Below, in pieces: positions 7,612-14,250 of a stretch of 14,250 bases of DNA. The notes under the pieces are model-generated. The model saw nothing but the letters and a program-made list of their open reading frames with translations, ran no database searches and had not been told where the DNA came from. This DNA comes from Haplosporangium gracile (lineage: Eukaryota > Mortierellomycota > Mortierellomycetes > Mortierellales > Mortierellaceae): positions 4,274-18,523 of the forward strand of contig JAAAUF010000835.1 in the NCBI GenBank assembly GCA_015499985.1, read 5' to 3'. The first letter of the stretch is position 1. Every line of letters starts with the position of its first letter. A program made the position numbers and the translations under genes.

Positions 7612-9358
7612 TAATCATAGAACAATAATTGTATTCAAAAGACAAACTTGGTGTTCATGCATGCAAACAGTGGTGGATCTGCTTTGCCTGTTTGCCTGCT
7701 AATTGTCCGTCCCCGCATAACTTGTGCTGATTGATTTCTTTTCAGCGGCAGGAGCGCCGTGTCCAGACCCCCTTTTTTTCCTCCCTGCCTTTTTTTTTCT
7801 CCTTTTTCCTCAATCCCGCCTCGACCCTTTTTCCTTTCTTCCCCGCTGACAAACTGTAGACAATTAAGCCATAACAAGCAAGAGTGAGCACGACAACAAG
7901 AAAAGAATTGAGAAAACTCCTTAATTGTCCAAGTACCACAAATCAACAAAAGGGCCAAAAAACAACAAAAGGCTGGAATGTGGAGTTGATGGGGCATGGG
8001 AAAGATGTGGTTATTGCTTGGCCTTGTTCACAGCCCAGTTCCCTTGCCCTCACTCTTCAGGAGCAATTGGGAGAAAGGAGGTAGGCAGAATAGGAACGAG
8101 GCTCAGGTACGAAAAGAAAGTTGTCATCCACTTTTTTTTTTCTCACGACTTGACTTATGTGTGCTGTGAAAAATGCGACAAAAGGGCCACACTCCAGAAA
8201 GGCTTGTTGGTTGATATTGAACAATTGAGTATGGTGAATGGTGCAGCCTCTCTCTCTATGGCTCAACTTTCTTTGTTACCCCGCTTCGCTCAGTTGCGTT
8301 TTTCTCTTTCGTCGTTCTGACGTGACCCTTTTGGCTTGCGGCTTGTAAGGTTACCAGGGGGACCGGAACTATGATGAATGAAGGATGAGTAATTAAACCA
8401 GAAGGAAAATAAGGATGTGCAATTGATGCGGTACAAATGGGGGAGGCATTGGCTTCCATTTTACCTTTACTCACCACTTTCCACTTTCTAGGCCTTGATT
8501 GGATCGAGCTGCAGTGTCTATTTTCCGCTCCACTTTTTTTTCCCCCCTCTGAACCTTTTCTTCCCAAATTTGTCATTGTGTACCTGCTGATCATGCTCAT
8601 TGGAGCAAGGAAGAGGCAGAAAAGCAGGGAAGGATAGAAAATCAGATACAGGAACAGGTACAGGAACAAGGTACAATCTACCTTTCCTCCTCGGGATGAC
8701 CATTCTTCCTCGTTTTCTTGTGCCTTTGGCCTATCCTTGTTCTTTGACCCCTGCGTGTTTCTCCTATTTCTTTCCTTTGTTGGGGTTTCTAAAGAACCAT
8801 ATCATGAATTCCCTCAGAGTCGATCTGATCGATAAAGAGGGAGGCATAGAAGTGGATACGTAGGTGGTTCATGATCTGATGCAAAAGAAAGGATGAGCGC
8901 AGGAATATAGCAGAAGAGGCTGGCCCTGACCAAAAGTGAGAAAAAAACATGATCAAGCTCATAAGAGTCATCGGGGTGCGCAGTGGGATCCCGGGCTTGG
9001 TACGCGTGAGTGTCTGTATGTGAGCCAAGGATGTCAGCTGTCGCCGCGGCGCGAAATGGGTCTTTCTCTTTGTCTGTTTCGCCTGTTCTATTTTACGCGT
9101 GCATAGGAATCGGCTCGCTTGTTTATCACATTCCCGATGATGAACCGGAGCGACTTACGGGAGGATAGGGGACAGGGCAGTATCCTAGAGAAAGAAAGTA
9201 GGGTTTGTTCTTTGTTGCTGTATTTTGTCTTACCCTAGGATGACCATCCTTACGAATCGTGAATGAGCCAAAGGATTGGCGACATGTGTTTATATGATTT
9301 GGTAGCTGCGATACTCATCTCCGGTGTATCTATCCCATGTTTGTCTTCACGTTGTTGT
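7612..9358. other. Intergenic stretch without a supported gene
   Basis: About 1.7 kb between the Ecl1-type 3' end and the 3' end of the minus-strand pseudogene. Open frames here are short and of low-complexity composition; none shows a recognised motif. Contents: poly-pyrimidine tracts (7770-7835), TGACGTGA at 8318-8325, a short tandem repeat at 8648-8672, an inverted repeat ATCATGAA/TTCATGAT (8801-8808 with 8868-8875), ACGCGT at 9002-9007 and 9095-9100, a CGCCGCGGCG palindrome at 9042-9051, and an inverted repeat ATCCTAG/CTAGGAT (9182-9188 with 9235-9241). Confidence 0.55.
8648..8672 (+). repeat. Two-copy 12/13-bp tandem repeat
   Basis: ACAGGAACAGGT is directly followed by ACAGGAACAAGGT. 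Simple local duplication with one inserted base. Confidence 0.5.
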
Positions 9359-9364
9359 TTTATT
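9359..9364 (-). terminator. Polyadenylation signal AATAAA downstream of the minus-strand pseudogene
   Basis: The reverse complement reads AATAAA about 58 bases past the terminal TAG at 9424-9422, in a sequence rich in A and C. Its presence supports the view that a real gene once ended here. Confidence 0.5.
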
Positions 9365-10965
9365 TGTGATAGTAGTGGTCGAATGATATCATGTTATTGT
9401 TTCTTTGTTGTTAGAAGGAAGCTACTGAAAGACATCTTTGACTCGTGTATTCATCCAAGCGTAGATCCGTTCACCCGCTTCGCTCGCACCATCATCGCCA
9501 CTACCACCGGACTGAGTCCCGCCTCTAGAGAGTAACGGCCCTGGTTTCTGTAAAGTATCCCTCTTGCAACTCGTTCATCACAATATCAACGAACCATGTC
9601 ACAAACTCGTCCGTCTTGCCATTAGTTGGCTCTATTTTTTGGATCACCCTCAGGTTTTGGGCTTGGTCGGAGACTGATGAGGGCCTTCCTTGCTTTCGCC
9701 GCTGATTTGGGTGAACCGGGGAGGAGCTCGTTTCCTCTTGACAGGTTGTAATGGTGGAAGCAGAAGTGGAGGAGGTGAGTTTTGGTTCGTCTCTTTGAGT
9801 ATATTCACCGGTGATATTCAAATCTGCAACAGGGTCCGTATCCTGTCCTTGCACAAGCACATCCTGCTCCTCGTGAATCCTTTGCTCCTTTTCTTCTTGC
9901 TGCTAGTCTGGCGAGTCGATCATTATTTGGTCGGCAGGAACAAAGGAAATAAAGAACTGTGGCAGATCAATGAGCCCCCTAAGCTGGGCAATCAAGAACT
10001 CCTTTATCTGTGTGAACCGAGTCCCCACCAAACTGGCCACCTCATGCCAAAAGACCTGAGCATGGTTCTTGATACATTCCAGAGCGAGGGCTCTAACCCT
10101 CTGATCCCACATCGACTTGATGTCGATGGACCCATCGGGGCGGATCAACTTGTCGATATCGTCTTGGGCGACTTTTTTGGCCCATGTATCGTCGCCGCTG
10201 GCATCTTTGCCGTCGATGTGGCGGAGGCGTTGGGTATGTAGATCTAGAAGAGGAAATTGCGTAGGTCGGCGCGGAAGCGGAGGATGAAGGGCGGGAGAAG
10301 GGTGTTGAGGATTGAGGTCAAGATCGAGACACGGGAGACTGCTTGGGGACTTTGGAAGATTAGGTCGTTGTCAGATGAGGAAAGAGGATGTGATGCGCGG
10401 AATGAGAAGAGGGCGTCGTCGTCGTTGTTTTCCGGGATCTCGAGCTTGGATACGGCGATGCTTTCAAAGAGGAGGTCCTGATATGATTCTATTTCTTCAC
10501 TCTAGACGAGGCTGTTGACGATCAGGTTGAGAGATTCTTCAGAAGGTTCTGTCTATGCGTTAATTAGCTCGTCAATGGCAGATTCAAGTTCCTGGAGAAC
10601 GGGGTCCTTTACCTGTGGTTCCTGTGCGTCTTGAGATGAAGGTGGGGGTACTGACTCTGAGTTGGAGATTGGCGAAAGTGGAGTTGTCGACAATTTCTCT
10701 TCCTTCCTTACGTTGGTCTCCATGGGATCTACATGAGCAGCTGGGTGATTGAGGACGGTCGGTTTAGTTGCCACGGCTGTAGTTGTACCAGGAGTTCTTA
10801 TAAAGAGATGCAGGGCCTTGACAGGTGGAGATACGGTAATATTGCGCGCGATTTGTATAATATCATGGAAAAACAGCTTTTGGCGATGAACAAGTTGTGC
10901 TTTTTGTATGCTTCGTCGATGGTGGCGGCGTCCTCGAACCCTTTCCAGCGATCTCTGTCCCAAGA

Positions 10966-11061
10966 CTGGTACAACCATGGAGTTAGAAAAGAAAGAAATG
11001 GTTAGGAGCACAGTCGTAAATGTAACAGCGACAGTCTAGAACACGAGCAAAAATATTGTAC
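10966..11061 (-). other. Preserved intron inside the pseudogene
   Basis: On the minus strand the donor is AAG/GTACAA (first intron base 11061) and the acceptor GTACCAG (last base 10966), with a CCTAAC branch-like sequence between. The frame before (RATNRK) and after (SWDRDRWKGF) joins in phase 0, and the intron itself carries stops in the coding frame. A well-formed intron inside a broken gene argues for decay in place rather than a processed (retroposed) copy. Confidence 0.6.
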
Positions 11062-11292
11062 CTTTCTGTTGGTTGCCCTTTATGGTCGGTCCTTTGTGCT
11101 CAGCTTCTTGATCATCCTAGGGTTCTCGTCGATATCTGCCTCATCCTAGATCTGTTCATCTTGCCTGACTTCGTTCTCAATGCCGTCATGGTCTTTATCC
11201 TTCATATGCTCCTCTTTGCTGTTATCGTAAACTTTGGCAGGGCGAACCCGATGTGACAGAGATTCATTTTCGTCACCGGAATGACCATGGAG

Positions 11293-11760
11293 GAACAGGT
11301 CGAACGGGTTTGGAGGGGTGATTCCTGGGACGAGAGTAGATCCTGGCTTTTTGGTAGGTGATGAACTTGCTGCTGTAGTTGCGGCTATTATTGTGGTCGC
11401 TGATGGTGTCGTCTTGGGAACCTCCATGGTGACGGACAGCAACAGTGGTCATGGTTGACTTTGGAGGCTCCGCAGGATTCCTGGGAAGATGATGATTCCG
11501 GACTTGATAGGGACCGGGCTTGCTGTTGTTGTCGTGGTCGTCGCAGTCGTCGTAAGGGCTTCCTTTTCAATAGTCGTTGTCGTTGTGGAATCTTCCTTTG
11601 CGATAGTTGTTGTAGTCGGAGCCACGACAGCGGCAGTAGTAGTAGAAGTAGCAGTGGTGGGTCGGCTTTGGTGGTTCTGCAGGTTTAAATAGGTCGAGCG
11701 GGTTCGGGACGGTGATGCCTGGGAAGATGGCGATGTCTGACTTGGTTGGAGATGGACTTT
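11293..11760 (-). repeat. Three degenerate copies of an FPGI-x-x-PNP-x-DLF protein repeat
   Basis: Copy 1 (about 11760-11660) reads SPTKSDIAIFPGITVPNPLD and then LFKPAEPPKPT. Copy 2 (about 11520-11462) reads PVPIKSGIIIFPGI and then jumps to PAEPPKST, missing 31 nt relative to copy 1. Copy 3 (about 11363-11293) reads SPTKKPGSTLVPGITPPNPF and then DLF. The linkers are nearly all Thr, Ala and Ser. The unit is unknown to me; the copies show the gene grew by internal duplication before it broke. Confidence 0.6.
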
Positions 11761-12043
11761 CTGTTGTGGCGGTTGTGCTTGGAGTAGGCCCCACGGTTGT
11801 GATGACAACTACGGCCTCCTTGGTGGCGGTCTCTGGTTTGGGTTTGGAGGATGGTGGAGGTGGAGGAAGGACTTCCTTGATTGCTCTTTGTGGTAGAACC
11901 TTAGTTGTTGACTGAGAATGTCCCCGATCAGTGAATTGACCGCAAGGCGACAAGTAAAGAAGGATGGAAAAGAAGTATCTTTCGTCAAGGAAGAGGAAAA
12001 GGAGAGGGCCTTAGTTGGCACAACTTGGAAGGTGTCCCTTCAT

Positions 12044-12397
12044 TTCCTTTTTTTCATTTTTTCTCTCGACGACATATGTCCTGTTGGTCGACACTAAAAC
12101 GACCATTGCACCATTGCACAACCAAATAAGGGAATGGCGGATAGAGCAAGGCGGACGCGTCTGAGAAGCTAAGATAAGTGAGAGTCAGACGCGACACGGG
12201 CAAACGCGACAATCAGCGCCCAGTCAACGCGCTCTTTCTTTCTTTTCACTGAAAGGGGTTGAAGAGCCATGCAATCAAGCCACACGCAGGTCTTGCGCGT
12301 GGCGCACCAACCGACCCTTTTCTTTTTCTTGGTCGATTGTACTCAGCAATGCTCCTCATCTCACTTTCCTTCCTTCCTTCCTCCTCCCGCTGACCGA
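12044..12397. promoter_or_regulatory. Shared divergent promoter of the pseudogene and the PHOSPHO-type gene
   Basis: A 354-bp region between two head-to-head start codons. It contains the ACGCG cluster listed separately, T/C-rich stretches next to each start, and a CTTCC microsatellite (about 12366-12382) just before the right-hand gene. On the minus strand a five-codon upstream ORF starts at 12057 (ATG to TGA). No TATA box is evident for either direction. Confidence 0.5.
12155..12231. promoter_or_regulatory. Cluster of four ACGCG (MCB-like) motifs
   Basis: ACGCGT at 12155-12160, ACGCG at 12189-12193, 12204-12208 and 12227-12231; the second and third sit in direct 8-bp copies of ACGCGACA, 15 bases apart. 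ACGCGT is the Mlu I cell-cycle box bound by Mbp1/Swi6-type factors (MBF) in ascomycete yeasts. A cluster of four in 77 bp suggests cell-cycle-linked or related APSES-factor control. This is a motif inference only. Confidence 0.45.
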
Positions 12398-13538
12398 ATG
12401 GCGCCCACAGGACTCGCATGCTTCGACTTTGACTGGTACATACTCTCACCGAGGACTTTATTTCACGGACACTCGTGCTCATGGAAAGAAACCACAACCG
12501 CAACTGAATCCTGAATTCCCTCTCTTGTCCATTTCTCTTCTGTGTCAAACAGGTCGCTCATCGACACAGATTCCGACCGCTTCGTGATCGAGTACTTGTC
12601 CCCGGTTCTTCGTCACAAACTCGACACCAGCCCCATGCAATGGACTGACCTCCAGTAATGTAGCCATTAACAAGCAGCGGCTTCTGTTCTTTGCCTGCCT
12701 ACTTCTTTTTGTCGTTGTATCCCACCCGCTGCTAACCAAGCACCTTTGTTATTACCATAACTGAATAGGAATGAGTGCCTCAAGGAGTATCACGAGCAGG
12801 GCGGGACTGGCGACAAGATTAGAGAGTCATTGAAAAAGATCCCCTTGGACAGCAAAATGATCCAGGCGTGCCAATTGCTGCACTCTAAGGGTTGGATGCT
12901 TGCCATCGTCTCTGACGCCAACCAGGTCTACATCGAGGGCATTCTTGAGGTTCGAATCACAGTCTTTTTGTCTCAGTTGCATCTCTTGGGGTTTACCAAC
13001 CTCTGTTGTTGTGTTTGATTGTTCCCACGCTAACGACAGGCGTCTGTCTTGTGTCCAACAAATAATTTGAAAACGTTGTTAGCACTATGGAATCAGGAAC
13101 TTGTTCAGCGCCATTATCACCAATCCTGCATTCTGGGATGTTCAGGGCCGCCTTCACATCCAACGACTCATCCCAGCTGACGGAACACCTCACGGATGCC
13201 CTAGTGGAGTTTGCAGTGTGAATATTTGTAAAGGACAGGAAGTCGACAAATTGTTGTTGCAGCTGGGAAATGATAGCCATGCAGGAGGTACTGTTGAGTC
13301 ATCTGGACATGCAGCGGTACCTATCAGGATGCTGTATGTGGGTGATGGTCGGAACGATTACTGTCCCGCACTCCGGACGAAGTCTCTACAGGATATTTAC
13401 TTTGTGAGGAAGGGTCGATCGCTGGAGAAGTATCTGAACAAGGCTGATACGCCTGGAATCCGGAAGGCTATTCATGCAAGGATCGTATACTGGGACAAAG
13501 CGAATGAGATTCTCTCAGAGCTCCAGTCGGCCCTATAG
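12398..13538 (+). CDS. PHOSPHO-type HAD phosphatase (PHOSPHO1/PHOSPHO2 family, 258 aa)
   Basis: Exons 12398-12435, 12553-12654, 12769-12949 and 13083-13538; all joins keep the frame. HAD motifs: motif I FDFDWS with nucleophile Asp10 and Asp12; motif II around LAIVSDAN (Ser95); motif III Lys157 in CKGQEV; motif IV GDGRNDYCP with Asp195 and Asp199. The Cys-rich PHGCPSGVCSVNICKGQ segment at 143-159 is typical of the putative phosphatase family that includes vertebrate PHOSPHO1 (phosphocholine/phosphoethanolamine) and PHOSPHO2 (pyridoxal phosphate). Length of about 260 aa matches full-length members. Cytosolic, Mg-dependent; the substrate in fungi is not settled. Odd points: motif I has Ser14 in place of the usual Thr, and the third intron has a poor donor (GTTCGA) although HYGIRNLFSAIITNPAFWD after it is clearly correct. 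The first exon is only 13 codons and carries the catalytic Asp, which fixes the start. Confidence 0.92.
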
Positions 13539-14250
13539 ACACCAATGTCAGAAACAAGAGTTGTTACTGTTAAACAGCCAGTAGACGCCATTTAGGCGGT
13601 AGGAAAATATCAGCGCTCAAATAATCCACACTTCTTTTTTTCATCGTTGCTCTGCCCGTGCAAATGTACGTGTGCATCTTTATTGTGCTTACGCTATTTT
13701 GCAATTTTTCTCGCCTTTGCGTCAATGAAAAATGCAAACCAATGCATCAAGATATGACCGTGGTTGTATGTCTTCCCCGTGGCAAACTTGATCGTCTACA
13801 ATATGGAATATCGACGGCAACGACGACTGCTGTTTTATAGAGGGCGCGAGCTGGTCATGATGGCTTGAAATAGGAAAAATACTATGCCGATTGGGACTGA
13901 GTTATTCTGCGCGTAGGCTATGGAGTTGTGATGTCTCTGAAAACGTTTTTTACAAGGGCGAAGAGTAATTTTGGTTGTTGTTGCCAATTTCGAAAATGAA
14001 AAAACAGAGGTCTTGACAGCCTTACTTTGCATTCAAGTAACAGTTCCACTTTGCTTATTAGCATGGTGTGAAAATGAATTAATTTTAAGCTCATAGTACT
14101 CAGCATCTTTTTCAAACGTTGCAATCTTTTAGGCATCATAGATCGGCCCCAGGGACTGCCAGCACTCATTAAGAAAAAAACCCCATTTTTTTTTCTTTTT
14201 TCGTACGCAATTTTATTTCTCCAGTAAAAAGCCCAAGGGAGCCATTCGAT
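13539..14250. other. 3' flank of the PHOSPHO-type gene, AT-rich, no supported gene
   Basis: The sequence becomes AT-rich with poly-T tracts (13632-13640, 14176-14202). A minus-strand frame starting at ATG 14169 opens MSAGSPWGRSMMPKRLQRLK and looks protein-like for about 25 residues. It then turns AT-biased with no recognised motif, so it is not called. The PHOSPHO-type mRNA probably ends near 13620-13650, but no AATAAA is seen. Confidence 0.45.
14212..14217 (-). terminator. Possible minus-strand polyadenylation signal at the right edge
   Basis: The reverse complement reads AATAAA. It could serve a minus-strand gene lying beyond the window, which would then be convergent with the PHOSPHO-type gene. 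AT-rich sequence makes chance occurrence likely. Confidence 0.2.

Larger units (their letters stand above)
9422..12043 (-). pseudogene. Disabled large protein gene with Thr/Pro-rich repeats (family unknown)
   Basis: Reading the minus strand from ATG 12043 gives one long coding trace recoverable only by crossing breaks. Order: a hydrophobic N-terminus (LLFLFL, then FFSILLYL); a Thr/Pro-rich region with three copies of a unit centred on FPGITVPNPLDLF; an acidic stretch (KEEHMKDKDHDGIENE); a phase-0 intron (11061-10966); WDRDRWKGFEDAATIDEAYK; a Ser/Pro linker; helical segments (DPVLQELESAIDELINA, SILTSILNTLLPPFILRF, SMWDQRVRALALECIKNHAQ); a Gln/Glu-rich linker; and RIYAWMNTRVKDVFQ before TAG 9424-9422. 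In-frame stops: TAA 12013-12011, TAG 11148-11146, TAA 11082-11080, TAG 10555-10553, TAG 10504-10502, TAG 9905-9903. Apparent indels: near 11656-11662, a 31-nt loss near 11472-11480 with a compensating shift near 11420-11445, a lost base in the T run (plus strand) 10878-10881, a lost base near 10246 that also creates a TAG, and a lost base near 9527. I do not recognise the family. A membrane or secreted protein is possible from the N-terminus. Alternatives (missed introns, assembly indels, stop readthrough) are discussed in the findings. Confidence 0.7.

Noticed and set aside
8280..8291. CCCGCTTCGCTC shared with 9474-9485.
   Set aside because: A single 12-bp match; the second copy is part of the pseudogene's coding trace, so a shared functional element is unlikely.
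9263..9535. 90-codon plus-strand frame beginning MSQRIGDMCLYDL.
   Set aside because: It overlaps the 3' end and polyA signal of the minus-strand pseudogene, is Cys/Ser/Ile-rich, and shows no family features.
11489..11692. Val-rich plus-strand frame (many GTC/GTT/GTA).
   Set aside because: Antisense of the Thr-rich repeats (ACN codons) of the pseudogene.
12948..12958. GGTTCGAATCA resembling a tRNA B box (T-loop).
   Set aside because: It straddles a coding exon end and donor of the phosphatase gene; there is no A box, anticodon stem or acceptor stem around it.
14090..14169. Minus-strand ATG frame with SPWGRSMMPKRLQRLKKML.
   Set aside because: Protein-like for about 25 codons only, weak start context, then AT-biased sequence; no motif or splice partner found.

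Overview
The window looks like nuclear DNA of a filamentous early-diverging fungus, most likely Mucoromycota/Mortierellomycotina. This is inferred from spliceosomal introns of about 100 to 330 bp, long CT-rich leaders, AATAAA-type 3' ends, and the protein families present. No rRNA, tRNA, CRISPR array, bacterial operon or intact transposon was recognised.

Layout, left to right. (1) 1-555: promoter and A/C-rich leader. (2) 556-2995 (+): complete six-exon adenylosuccinate synthetase (ADE12 type, 434 aa), whose last intron uses a rare GC-AG splice pair. (3) 3220-3640 (+): a promoter-like block and a possible unrecognised two-exon small gene encoding about 65 aa with one hydrophobic segment; tentative. 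(4) 3641-6442: about 2.8 kb with no gene I can defend. It holds simple repeats, an isolated GC-rich patch ending in an ideal 5' splice site, and a poly-Gln small ORF. (5) 6443-7611 (+): TATA box, long CT-rich leader with one uORF, and a two-exon Ecl1-family zinc-finger protein (158 aa). (6) 7612-9358: about 1.7 kb of intergenic DNA. (7) 9422-12043 (-): the most unusual item, a large protein gene that keeps its architecture (upstream promoter region, a phase-0 intron, a polyA signal, Thr/Pro-rich repeats, helical C-terminal part) but is broken by six in-frame stops, all TAA or TAG, and several frameshifts. It is best read as a pseudogene. (8) 12044-12397: a 355-bp shared promoter with four ACGCG (MCB-like) motifs. 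(9) 12398-13538 (+): complete four-exon PHOSPHO-type HAD phosphatase (258 aa). (10) 13539-14250: AT-rich tail with a minus-strand polyA signal that may belong to a gene to the right.

The three recognised genes do not form one pathway: purine nucleotide synthesis, a starvation/lifespan regulator, and a small-molecule phosphatase. Each appears to be transcribed on its own. All exon boundaries were worked out by eye from reading frame, family conservation and splice consensus, without transcript data.
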